Assembly (NCBI GenBank): GCA_964615775.1
Contig: CAZTQB010000003.1
Location: 41,262 to 105,261, forward strand
Reading direction: 5' to 3'
DNA from: JALHOM01 sp964615775
GTDB taxonomy: Bacteria > Patescibacteriota > Saccharimonadia > Saccharimonadales > 2-12-FULL-41-12
Length of the DNA stretch: 64,000 nucleotides
Below the pieces are notes generated by a model, which saw only the letters and a program-made list of their open reading frames with translations, was not told the DNA's origin and searched no databases. The number at the start of each line of letters is the position of its first letter. Position 1 is the stretch's first letter. Positions 16,442-24,123 of the stretch are shown piece after piece. The translations under genes were made by a program, and so were the position numbers.

Positions 16442-18243
16442 GACTTGATTAATCTTGCTAATTTTTGTGAATATAATTTTGCTGAAAATGCAGTTAGAGA
16501 TAGGGCTTGAATAGTTGCAAATAAGTAAAGTAACTTTTTAGATACTTTTGTTTCGGGCAGTGGGCCAATACCAATATCAATATAATTATTTGGTATTTTT
16601 TCACCTTGAACAATTTGCGGGCTATCATATTGGTTATCAAAGTTGGTGATTAGCTCAGAGGAAGTATCGATGTTGCCGTCACCATTTATATCGACTGCTA
16701 CATCATTATTACCATCACCATCAAAATCAGCAATGAATTGTCCAGACTGGTTAGGTTTGACTGTATTGGGTATAGGTACAATTTTATTAACCCCTGATCC
16801 AGCAATAGTAACAAGTGGAACCGAGCTTGGATTGGTTGGGTTATTTGGTGGAGTTGTTGGCGGTGTAATAGGTCCTCCCGGCTGTTGGCTAGAAGAGACC
16901 AGACTAAAGTTTATCCAATTAAGTGTATAGGAAGAGCCTGTTACCTCAGCTCGTAGTTTTTTACCATTGCCTCCAGGTAGGCTAATATTTTGTAAGCTAA
17001 TTGTTTGGTATTTTTGCCACTCACCAGTGTTAGGAATATTGGCAGTTGCGATTGTTGTACCGTCTAGTTTTAAGGTGATTTTACCTGTAGCAATAGCTGA
17101 TCCAACTCTCATATCTATGTTGTATTTGCCAGCCTGTACGTTAGTTGTATATTCTTGCCACTCACCTGGTTCATTCCACCCAACATTAAAGCCTCCCTCG
17201 CTAGAATTTTCTATATCTACCCCGTCAGAACGATATTTGCCGCCCTGATTTGAAGAACTCGAATCATGATAAGCTACACCCTCACCACCTTCGTCGTAGT
17301 TTTCAGCTTCGATCTTGCCAGGTATCGGCCAATTATTGCCTAGGTAAGGTTTACGTTGTTGCTGCTGTGGCGGTGGCTGCGTAGGTACAACTGGTGTACC
17401 AGTATTATTAGTTGGTACACTACCAAGCGATGCTTCGTCCCAAGCCATCTTAAAGCTATCCATATATAAAATAGCTGTCTTTGCTAAATCATCATTTCTG
17501 TACATACCGCCTTTTACATATAGTGGAGGACTAGTAATGTTATCAACCCCAGACTTATCTAGTACTTTACTACCGTTATGCCATAGTTCAATTCTTCCTG
17601 AGTCTCCCCAGGTTACGTGCATTTTAAAGTTGTGCCATGAACCACGATTCATGGGAGCTTGCCAATAGTAATTCCATCTAGAACCATCACTTACCCCAAG
17701 AGCAATATTATCATTGGAGGCAAAGAAGGCCATTGGTGGTGATACACTGTCATTACCATGCCACTGTAAGAATATTTGCCAGCCACCATTTGCCGGTTGA
17801 GTTGGATAACTTGGGAAGGTTGGATCAAACATTGATGACCAAGAGTACCAACGATTCTCACCCTTCTGTTCGTTAGTCTGAGTAGTAAACTCACTTCTAG
17901 CAGTATTAGCACAACACCACTGAGCTAGTGGATTATCTCCCTTTCGGAGTTCAATACGAGCCATACCAGCACCTTGCACAGGCTTTACGCCATTATCCGC
18001 TTGAGAAACAATCCGTAGTCTGTCAGATGACACTCGTTGTAAACCCTGACCAGAAAAGTCAGTATCAAATGGTATGTTGAGAATCATGCCAGTGGCTGCT
18101 TTAGAATCTCTTGAATGCTGTAATATAGCAAAAGCTCCAAAGGCTGCACCAATAATTATTAATGCCATAGCCAACATTACTAATTTGGAGCTAAATAGTA
18201 GGGATTTTCTGCCTACACCTTTTTGTTGACTATTGGATTTCAT
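16438..18243 (-). CDS. surface polysaccharide lyase-like protein with CBM6, EF-hand and C-terminal anchor
   Basis: 601 aa. A signal or anchor segment (about 20-41) is followed by a beta-jelly-roll domain (about 52-275) resembling heparin-lyase-like polysaccharide lyases (PF14099 by memory): ARSEF, GGWQIFLQWHG, SWHNFKMHVTWG and GRIELWHNG. A CBM6-like module (about 300-455) starts GKIEAENYDEGG and has FNVGWNEPGEWQEY. A Pro-rich linker, a calcium-binding repeat (DFDGDGNND..DINGDGNID) and a final hydrophobic segment with a basic tail follow. LPETK precedes that last segment and resembles a sortase motif lacking the Gly. It likely acts on an external acidic polysaccharide; the substrate is unknown. 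Residues 3-289 are identical to the next protein upstream. Confidence 0.85.
   Translation of the reverse strand: MKSNSQQKGVGRKSLLFSSKLVMLAMALIIIGAAFGAFAILQHSRDSKAATGMILNIPFDTDFSGQGLQRVSSDRLRIVSQADNGVKPVQGAGMARIELRKGDNPLAQWCCANTARSEFTTQTNEQKGENRWYSWSSMFDPTFPSYPTQPANGGWQIFLQWHGNDSVSPPMAFFASNDNIALGVSDGSRWNYYWQAPMNRGSWHNFKMHVTWGDSGRIELWHNGSKVLDKSGVDNITSPPLYVKGGMYRNDDLAKTAILYMDSFKMAWDEASLGSVPTNNTGTPVVPTQPPPQQQQRKPYLGNNWPIPGKIEAENYDEGGEGVAYHDSSSSNQGGKYRSDGVDIENSSEGGFNVGWNEPGEWQEYTTNVQAGKYNIDMRVGSAIATGKITLKLDGTTIATANIPNTGEWQKYQTISLQNISLPGGNGKKLRAEVTGSSYTLNWINFSLVSSSQQPGGPITPPTTPPNNPTNPSSVPLVTIAGSGVNKIVPIPNTVKPNQSGQFIADFDGDGNNDVAVDINGDGNIDTSSELITNFDNQYDSPQIVQGEKIPNNYIDIGIGPLPETKVSKKLLYLFATIQALSLTAFSAKLYSQKLARLIKS
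17377..18239. repeat. 863-bp exact direct repeat, copy A
   Basis: Comparing line by line, 17377-18239 equals 18862-19724 at a constant offset of 1485 bases; I saw no mismatch or indel. It encodes the signal/anchor segment and the whole lyase domain. Identity stops abruptly at both ends: next to the start codon on one side and in the Pro-rich linker on the other. Confidence 0.95.
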
Positions 18244-18259
18244 TTTAGCTTCAATTATT

Positions 18260-18274
18260 TTTCAAAACTCATAT
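18260..18274. repeat. 15-bp inverted repeat, left copy
   Basis: TTTCAAAACTCATAT here is the exact reverse complement of 19813-19827. The pair brackets the upstream lyase gene (18340-19767) and lies just upstream of the start of each lyase gene, so it might be a shared operator or the ends of a cassette. Confidence 0.6.
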
Positions 18275-18339
18275 ATAAGATTACTATACACCTTAGTTTG
18301 TTAACCTAGAAGTTTCTTCGAGGTTTATTTATTAAGTTT

Positions 18340-19767
18340 TTAGTAGTTAAATTTATAGTTGGTGACCTGAATCAACCGACTGCTGCCATATGTACTATTA
18401 CCAAAGCTTGGAATCGATACATTACCAAAGCAGTATCTAGACTGTTGACCAAGAGTAACTGTTGCGGTCTTTGACTGTGTTTTACCGCCAGTATTATCTA
18501 TAGTCCATAATTTCTTATCAGAATCATCTGCATAGAAGTAAACTGTGTTACCATATTTCGCGTTTACATTAGCTGTGAAGGTTATAGATTTAGGAACTGC
18601 TGACCCGGCTGGTCGTGCAATACAATATCTGCCATATTGATTGGATTTATAACCCCTTTTGTTGCTATCGAATTGTACCAAAAGATTTCTGCTGTTACTT
18701 AGTGTCATGGGTGTTGAAACTGTACTGTTAACCACTCCTTCGCCTTTTTCCCATTTTGACCAGTCGTTGGGAGCAAGTGTAGATGATGTCGCTACGGGTG
18801 TAGGAGCTGGGCTAGGACTAGCAGTGTTGGTCTCTACTGTGGGTGTAGGAGCTGGTGCGGTCTGCGTAGGTACAACTGGTGTACCAGTATTATTAGTTGG
18901 TACACTACCAAGCGATGCTTCGTCCCAAGCCATCTTAAAGCTATCCATATATAAAATAGCTGTCTTTGCTAAATCATCATTTCTGTACATACCGCCTTTT
19001 ACATATAGTGGAGGACTAGTAATGTTATCAACCCCAGACTTATCTAGTACTTTACTACCGTTATGCCATAGTTCAATTCTTCCTGAGTCTCCCCAGGTTA
19101 CGTGCATTTTAAAGTTGTGCCATGAACCACGATTCATGGGAGCTTGCCAATAGTAATTCCATCTAGAACCATCACTTACCCCAAGAGCAATATTATCATT
19201 GGAGGCAAAGAAGGCCATTGGTGGTGATACACTGTCATTACCATGCCACTGTAAGAATATTTGCCAGCCACCATTTGCCGGTTGAGTTGGATAACTTGGG
19301 AAGGTTGGATCAAACATTGATGACCAAGAGTACCAACGATTCTCACCCTTCTGTTCGTTAGTCTGAGTAGTAAACTCACTTCTAGCAGTATTAGCACAAC
19401 ACCACTGAGCTAGTGGATTATCTCCCTTTCGGAGTTCAATACGAGCCATACCAGCACCTTGCACAGGCTTTACGCCATTATCCGCTTGAGAAACAATCCG
19501 TAGTCTGTCAGATGACACTCGTTGTAAACCCTGACCAGAAAAGTCAGTATCAAATGGTATGTTGAGAATCATGCCAGTGGCTGCTTTAGAATCTCTTGAA
19601 TGCTGTAATATAGCAAAAGCTCCAAAGGCTGCACCAATAATTATTAATGCCATAGCCAACATTACTAATTTGGAGCTAAATAGTAGGGATTTTCTGCCTA
19701 CACCTTTTTGTTGACTATTGGATTGAAATAGGTTTATTTTGTTTCTTAAGCTAGATTTCTTTTTCAT
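18340..19767 (-). CDS. surface polysaccharide lyase-like protein with a different C-terminal domain
   Basis: 475 aa. After a basic 15-residue start the protein is identical to residues 3-289 of the neighbour at 16438-18243: anchor segment plus lyase-like jelly roll. It then diverges completely into a Pro/Thr/Ser linker (APAPTPTVETNTAS) and a C-terminal beta-rich domain of about 135 residues. That domain contains two YC pairs (GRYCIARP and SRYCFGN) and has no recognised family. There is no C-terminal membrane segment, so this form is held by the N-terminal segment or released. It is first in the tandem pair, and the promoter probably lies around 19790-19800. The common catalytic domain with different tails suggests two targets or locations. 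Confidence 0.85.
   Translation of the reverse strand: MKKKSSLRNKINLFQSNSQQKGVGRKSLLFSSKLVMLAMALIIIGAAFGAFAILQHSRDSKAATGMILNIPFDTDFSGQGLQRVSSDRLRIVSQADNGVKPVQGAGMARIELRKGDNPLAQWCCANTARSEFTTQTNEQKGENRWYSWSSMFDPTFPSYPTQPANGGWQIFLQWHGNDSVSPPMAFFASNDNIALGVSDGSRWNYYWQAPMNRGSWHNFKMHVTWGDSGRIELWHNGSKVLDKSGVDNITSPPLYVKGGMYRNDDLAKTAILYMDSFKMAWDEASLGSVPTNNTGTPVVPTQTAPAPTPTVETNTASPSPAPTPVATSSTLAPNDWSKWEKGEGVVNSTVSTPMTLSNSRNLLVQFDSNKRGYKSNQYGRYCIARPAGSAVPKSITFTANVNAKYGNTVYFYADDSDKKLWTIDNTGGKTQSKTATVTLGQQSRYCFGNVSIPSFGNSTYGSSRLIQVTNYKFNY
18862..19724. repeat. 863-bp exact direct repeat, copy B
   Basis: Second copy of the segment described at 17377-18239. In this copy the coding frame continues upstream for 15 extra codons to the ATG at 19767 and downstream into a different C-terminal domain. 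Confidence 0.95.
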
Positions 19768-19812
19768 GACCGATTATTCTTCTTATTTTCTTTACTATAC
19801 TATAACCATAGC

Positions 19813-19827
19813 ATATGAGTTTTGAAA
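19813..19827. repeat. 15-bp inverted repeat, right copy
   Basis: ATATGAGTTTTGAAA, the reverse complement of 18260-18274. It lies about 45 bases upstream of the ATG of the first lyase gene, next to its likely promoter. Confidence 0.6.
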
Positions 19828-19891
19828 GTACAAACTACTTGTGGATAAAATTGAAATTTATATAAAAAATTATTATAATTACACCTTAGAT

Positions 19892-20005
19892 ATGAACAGA
19901 CAAAAAGACCAAGCTGGCTTTATAACAATGATAGTAGTCATGGTTATACTTATTATTATAGTTGTCGGCCTAGCCTATATGAGAGTCAAGGCCAAACACG
20001 GCTAA
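19892..20005 (+). CDS. 37-aa single-pass membrane protein, prepilin-like N-terminus
   Basis: This short frame starts at ATG 19892 and encodes NRQKDQAGF followed by ITMIVVMVILIIIVVGLAY and a basic tail (RVKAKH). The charged stretch, then GF, then about 20 hydrophobic residues resembles class III prepilin signals (compare KEQGFTIVELL in pilA of this window), although the Glu at +5 is absent. A TATAAT lies at 19874-19879. It could be a small pilus-associated or membrane protein; the function is unknown. A real gene is likely because it has its own promoter and a clean frame between two minus-strand genes. Confidence 0.6.
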   Translation: MNRQKDQAGFITMIVVMVILIIIVVGLAYMRVKAKHG

Positions 20006-20022
20006 AGCCTAACTTTTTAAAG

Positions 20023-21306
20023 CTATCTTAAGTCTTCAAGTCCTTCAAAAGCTGTATGACTAGGATTGGTAGGATCAAACTTGCCTTGAGTAAGGTAGTC
20101 ATGGATATCGTCGATACTATGGCCAGCGGCAAGCTTTTCATTTATAAAGCCTACTACTTTTATATAGCCCTGGTAATAAGCGATATCTTTAGTAAATATA
20201 GCCTGAGTACCGTCAGCATTATCTTCGCCTTTACTGCCTCTATAGTAGCGAGCAACTTTTTTCCAGCACTTATCTTCAATTTTTTGATAGTCAACTTCTT
20301 TTTCTTTTTTTGATTCGGCTAAGATTGCTTCTGCACGGGCAACCATGAAAAGTTCACCGCGTGTCATTTGCTTGCCGTTTAAAGAACCTAAGGCAAACGC
20401 TATTAAGTGATAATGAACTGGATCTTTTTCGGAATAGTCTCCGGCTACTGCTTTTTCTGACAATGTAGCAAGCCCTTCCTCGGCATCGATATAATCAGGC
20501 AATCCTGTGCCGAGTAGTTTACCTTTCTTGTACCCATTCACAGATCTTTTTACATGAGTTAATATTTCATGGGTAACTAGAAGTTTAAGTTGTTTTCTAC
20601 TTACTGGTGGCTTATTTTTTGCTACGATAATCGTTTTTTCATCGGTATTGACAGCTGTGGATGTTCCTTCGCTTATGTCAACTTTCCAGTCGCTAAAACC
20701 GGGGTCATCATGGTGACTTAGCCAGTTTAGTACTTCCTCAAAGACTGTAGTTAAGTTTTCTGGGCCATTTTCATCACTATCTAGACCGTCGATATATTCA
20801 AAAATCTGACCATATCTACCTTGAAGTGATTCCCCGAGTTTTTCTATAACGGTGTTTTGGTCAATTTCTGTCTCAAATGTTTCTTCTGAACATTCCTTTA
20901 ATTGGTCTGAGTAAAACTCTCTCAAAAAATTTACTTCTTTTTGTTGCTCTGGGCCAAAATTATCCAAATCATGGAGTCTTTTTCTGACAATATCTACAAC
21001 TACCGCCTTATCAGGTTCGCCGTATAACTCAATTGATGCTTTGGTAAATTGTTCACGAGATTCTTTAGATGGTTGTCTGGTAAGCCTATCTGCATATCTG
21101 ATTAGACCGCTGATAGCAACTTCACGAGCAGCAGCTTTCTCGGCAACTGGATCATTACTTCTGTTATATTTGTCCCACCGTTGTGCATCAAGAAATTCTT
21201 CTTGCAATGCGGCATCAGCTAAATGTGGTTGTCCTAAAGTTTCTAAGCCATGTCCAGTAACTGTAAATGCGTGTATGGGTTTTGGTTCGGGTATTCTTGA
21301 TTTCAT
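20023..21306 (-). CDS. DUF1704-type metallopeptidase (MATCAP/QEGLA-motif family)
   Basis: 427 aa, soluble. The zinc-peptidase signature HEILTH is at 246-251, and EEGLA (276-280) supplies the third ligand region. This spacing and the T in HExxTH are typical of DUF1704 proteins (PF08014). In animals these are tubulin tyrosine carboxypeptidases; in bacteria they are called QEGLA-motif proteins of unknown substrate. The N-terminal 200 residues are helical and mark it as full length. The start is the ATG at 21306. It is divergent from the RimB-like gene with about 80 AT-rich bases between. Substrate unknown. Confidence 0.8.
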   Translation of the reverse strand: MKSRIPEPKPIHAFTVTGHGLETLGQPHLADAALQEEFLDAQRWDKYNRSNDPVAEKAAAREVAISGLIRYADRLTRQPSKESREQFTKASIELYGEPDKAVVVDIVRKRLHDLDNFGPEQQKEVNFLREFYSDQLKECSEETFETEIDQNTVIEKLGESLQGRYGQIFEYIDGLDSDENGPENLTTVFEEVLNWLSHHDDPGFSDWKVDISEGTSTAVNTDEKTIIVAKNKPPVSRKQLKLLVTHEILTHVKRSVNGYKKGKLLGTGLPDYIDAEEGLATLSEKAVAGDYSEKDPVHYHLIAFALGSLNGKQMTRGELFMVARAEAILAESKKEKEVDYQKIEDKCWKKVARYYRGSKGEDNADGTQAIFTKDIAYYQGYIKVVGFINEKLAAGHSIDDIHDYLTQGKFDPTNPSHTAFEGLEDLR

Positions 21307-21388
21307 ATACTATATTGTATCATAAAGTATCATATTTGTAAATATGGTGATATTGATTTTTTGATAAAAAAACACTATAATATATTTA

Positions 21389-21817
21389 ATGGATTCAAAA
21401 ATAATTGGCATAATTGAAAATGTGGTTTTTCCTGATTTTGATAATCTAGAAATTGATGCAAAGATAGACACCGGAGCTTATACTGGGGCTCTACATAGCA
21501 CCAACATACATGTAGAGAGAAAAAACGACAAAAAAGTATTATTCTTTTCGCCATTTGATCATCCAGAAATTGTGCATAAGACCAACGATTTTAAAGTTGG
21601 CAATGTAAAAAGCTCTAATGGCCACATACAGGAGCGTTATTTTATTAAAACTCGGGTAAATGTGAGAGGCAATATTTATCCAATTACGTTAACTCTAACT
21701 GATAGGTCGGAAATGAGATCACAACTACTAATAGGTCGACGGTTTTTAGCAGCTTATGATTTTTTAGTTGACGTGAAGCAGACCTCTGGGATATCTTTAG
21801 CTGAAAAGGACGATTGA
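21389..21817 (+). CDS. RimB-like retropepsin-fold protease (ATP-dependent zinc protease family)
   Basis: 142 aa. The motif DTGA at 27-30 within AKIDTGAYTGALHS, and later LLIGRRFLAAYDFLVDV, match the PF05618 family, which has a retropepsin-like fold. Its members are usually encoded next to RimK-type ligases, as here, and are thought to trim poly-glutamate tails. A TATAAT box ends seven bases before the ATG and no Shine-Dalgarno is present, so the mRNA is predicted leaderless. The stop (TGA) lies two bases before the rimK ATG. Confidence 0.85.
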   Translation: MDSKIIGIIENVVFPDFDNLEIDAKIDTGAYTGALHSTNIHVERKNDKKVLFFSPFDHPEIVHKTNDFKVGNVKSSNGHIQERYFIKTRVNVRGNIYPITLTLTDRSEMRSQLLIGRRFLAAYDFLVDVKQTSGISLAEKDD

Positions 21818-21819
21818 TT

Positions 21820-22722
21820 ATGAAGATAGCGATATTATCTAAAGGACCTGACAATTATTCAACCATGAGACTTAAGCAAGTTGCTGAGAATCGTGGACAT
21901 GATGTAATGGTTATAAATTATGCAAAATGTTATGTGACTATTCAGCGAGATGAGCCGGTGATTCGTTATATGGGCGAAGATATTTCAGGCTTTGACGCAA
22001 TTATTCCGCGGATTGCTTCTAGCTTGACTAAATACGGTACTGCAATGGTACGGCAATTTGAGGCACAAGGGTCATTTACGACCGCTAGCTCAATTGCAAT
22101 TGCTCGTTCGAGAGACAAACTTAGGAGTATTCAAATTTTAGCTAAATCTGGTGTGAGTATCCCAAAAACTGTCTTTGCTCGTGACACTGCCGACTTGGAT
22201 GATGTGATAGAACAGGCTGGCGGTACGCCGTTAATTATTAAGGTTGCTCGCGGTACTCATGGCAATGGTGTTGTACTGGCTGAGACTAAAAAAGCAGCTC
22301 AAGCTGTAATGCAGGCTTTTTATGTGGAGGGAGTGAGCTTTTTAGTACAGGAGTTTATTAAAGAGTCGGCCGGTACAGATATCAGGGCATTTGTAGTTGG
22401 TGGTAAGGTGGTGGCTAGCATGGAGCGTCAGAGCTTAGATGATGACTTTCGATCTAACATACACCAAGGCGGCATGGGTAATCCAGTAAAACTGACTGAT
22501 GAAGAGCGAAAGACTGCACAAAGAGCAGCAAAAGCTATGGGTCTACCAATCTGTGGTGTAGATATGATGCGTTCAGAAAGAGGGCCGTTAGTTTTGGAAG
22601 TAAATTCAAGTCCTGGTTTTGCGATAGAGAAAATGACTGGTAGAAATGTAGCCGAGAAAATAATTGAGTATGTAGAAAATAATGCTAAAGGACGTAGACG
22701 AAAAGACCGCGTTGGTGCGTAA
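21820..22722 (+). CDS. rimK: RimK family alpha-L-glutamate ligase (ATP-grasp)
   Basis: 300 aa from the ATG at 21820, which has AAGGA placed properly upstream; an in-frame TTG two codons earlier is less likely. It has an N-terminal Rossmann-like domain and then ATP-grasp features: PLIIKVARGTHGNGVVLAE, FVVGGKVVASMER and the metal-binding LVLEVNSSPGFAIEKM. RimK adds glutamate to the C-terminus of ribosomal protein S6; relatives modify other peptides or cofactors. Pairing with the RimB-like peptidase suggests an add-and-trim system. The C-terminal basic tail (KGRRRKDRVGA) overlaps the next gene. Confidence 0.9.
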   Translation: MKIAILSKGPDNYSTMRLKQVAENRGHDVMVINYAKCYVTIQRDEPVIRYMGEDISGFDAIIPRIASSLTKYGTAMVRQFEAQGSFTTASSIAIARSRDKLRSIQILAKSGVSIPKTVFARDTADLDDVIEQAGGTPLIIKVARGTHGNGVVLAETKKAAQAVMQAFYVEGVSFLVQEFIKESAGTDIRAFVVGGKVVASMERQSLDDDFRSNIHQGGMGNPVKLTDEERKTAQRAAKAMGLPICGVDMMRSERGPLVLEVNSSPGFAIEKMTGRNVAEKIIEYVENNAKGRRRKDRVGA

Positions 22723-23149
22723 TAAATTTTTTATTTTTTTGTGTCTTTTGACGGGTTTAATAATCGGGTTTATTATCTGGAATCAGCAAAATTATAGAAA
22801 CTGCGTTGGTGTGCAGGATCAAAGTTGCATAGTCAGGTATGAATTAGCCGATAATGATGCAAAGCGAATAAAAGGGCTTTCTGGAAGAGATAAGCTGCCA
22901 GACGAGCGGAGTATGCTATTTGTATTTGATGAGACCGAAAAACAATGTTTTTGGATGAAAGGCATGAAATTTAATATTGATATAGTCTGGATTGATAAAG
23001 ATAAAAAGGTACTGTCATTAGACGAAAATATTAAACCTAATACTTATCCTGAGACTTTCTGTGAAGATGAAGTAAAGTATGTTTTAGAAGTTAACGCTGG
23101 AGTAGTACGGAAACTAAATATGAGTATTGGCACTCAGCTTACTTTTTGA
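22715..23149 (+). CDS. DUF192 domain protein, membrane-anchored
   Basis: 144 aa from GTG 22715; an in-frame ATG at 22682 would add 11 residues and overlap rimK by 41 bases, and I cannot decide firmly. A membrane segment (about residues 4-22) precedes a DUF192 domain (PF02643) with RIKGLSGRDKLPDERSML, CFWMKGMKFNIDIVWID and YVLEVNAG. These are the conserved blocks of this small exported beta-domain family of unknown function. The gene ends with TGA. It follows rimK without a gap and so belongs to the same transcript. Confidence 0.85.
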   Translation: MRNKFFIFLCLLTGLIIGFIIWNQQNYRNCVGVQDQSCIVRYELADNDAKRIKGLSGRDKLPDERSMLFVFDETEKQCFWMKGMKFNIDIVWIDKDKKVLSLDENIKPNTYPETFCEDEVKYVLEVNAGVVRKLNMSIGTQLTF

Positions 23150-23206
23150 TAATTTCAATAATTACCCAAACATCATGCTAAAATTATGCTTATGTATAAT
23201 ATGCAA

Positions 23207-23671
23207 ATGATTTTGGTTATTGCTGTCTTCTTAGGCATAATTGGCCTAATCTTGTTCTTAAAAGTACCGTCTAGTGCAGTAGTAACAAGTGTATTTGTGG
23301 GTTATATCTTAAGTAGTCAGGCTAGTAGTGACATCTATGGCTTTATTGCTAAAGTTAGCGGTATTGGTGATTATCGTAATATTCAAATTGGACTTCTTGT
23401 TCTGCCACTAGCTTTAAGTATTTTGTTCTTAAAGGGGAGGGCAAAGGGCAAAAAACCTGCTCATATACTCCTAGTAGCGGTGTCAATTGTGCTAGTGGTG
23501 ATGTTTTTGTATAAACTAGTGCCGGTTATTAAAACGAATCTAGATATTGCTAGCTACGGACAGATAGAGAGCTACAAGACTTTTATTATAATTATCTGTA
23601 GCTTACTAGCACTAGTTTTAATATGGTTAAGTATGCCAAAAGCCCATTACGACGAACACGACAAGAAGTAG
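23207..23671 (+). CDS. hypothetical membrane protein, four segments
   Basis: 154 aa from ATG 23207. The protein has hydrophobic segments near residues 1-18, 20-35, 55-75, 85-105 and 125-145, and a short acidic/basic tail (HYDEHDKK). No family was recognised. The frame also has ATGs at 23186, 23192 and 23201. I prefer 23207 because a consensus TATAAT at 23195-23200 ends six bases before it, as at other predicted leaderless genes here; the earlier ATGs would be upstream of the transcript. No neighbour clarifies its role. Confidence 0.65.
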   Translation: MILVIAVFLGIIGLILFLKVPSSAVVTSVFVGYILSSQASSDIYGFIAKVSGIGDYRNIQIGLLVLPLALSILFLKGRAKGKKPAHILLVAVSIVLVVMFLYKLVPVIKTNLDIASYGQIESYKTFIIIICSLLALVLIWLSMPKAHYDEHDKK

Positions 23672-23701
23672 GTATAAATAATTTTAGTTACTATTTAAGA
23701 G

Positions 23702-24085
23702 TTAAGAGTTCGAAGGAGGTGGTGGAACTACACCGTTATTGTCTGGTGTTTGAGGAGTGATACTTGGATCGCTAGCTGGTGGTTGAGGCTGAGCAATAGA
23801 GTCGACACCAGGCACCGGGTTTATCGGCTGCGGATCAGCTGGCGGCATAGGTGCAGGGCCAAAAGTTGGCTGCATTTGCTCAGTAGGAGTTGGCTGTTGA
23901 TTGCTGGTGTCCATAGCTTGTGGCTGGTCTTGTGTTATTGGCTGTTGATCTGGCATAGCTTGAGTGTTGGTATCCAATGGATTATTTGGTGCCATAGGGT
24001 TCGCTGGCGGAGGTGTAGGCTGGCCAGTTTGCATTGAGTTAGAATTGTTTTTTTTGCCGAAGCTAAAGAGATTTGATAATTTCAT
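23702..24085 (-). CDS. Pro/Gln/Asn-rich low-complexity protein
   Basis: 127 aa. After MKLSNLFSFGKK the rest is dominated by Pro, Gln, Asn, Thr and Ala (for example NPLDTNTQAMPDQQPITQ), with no hydrophobic segment and no globular signal. No function can be assigned. Because the frame is open, has a sensible start and its skewed composition uses normal codons, I regard it as a real gene, perhaps for a disordered linker or scaffold protein. It follows uppS on the same strand after a 38-base gap. Confidence 0.6.
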   Translation of the reverse strand: MKLSNLFSFGKKNNSNSMQTGQPTPPPANPMAPNNPLDTNTQAMPDQQPITQDQPQAMDTSNQQPTPTEQMQPTFGPAPMPPADPQPINPVPGVDSIAQPQPPASDPSITPQTPDNNGVVPPPPSNS

Positions 24086-24123
24086 ATCTAAACGTTAGCA
24101 TATTATACGATTAATTACAAAAT

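Noticed and set aside
17691..17912. Open frames antisense or offset inside the lyase genes, duplicated at 19176-19397
   Set aside because: They are identical because the DNA is duplicated; no independent signal of coding.
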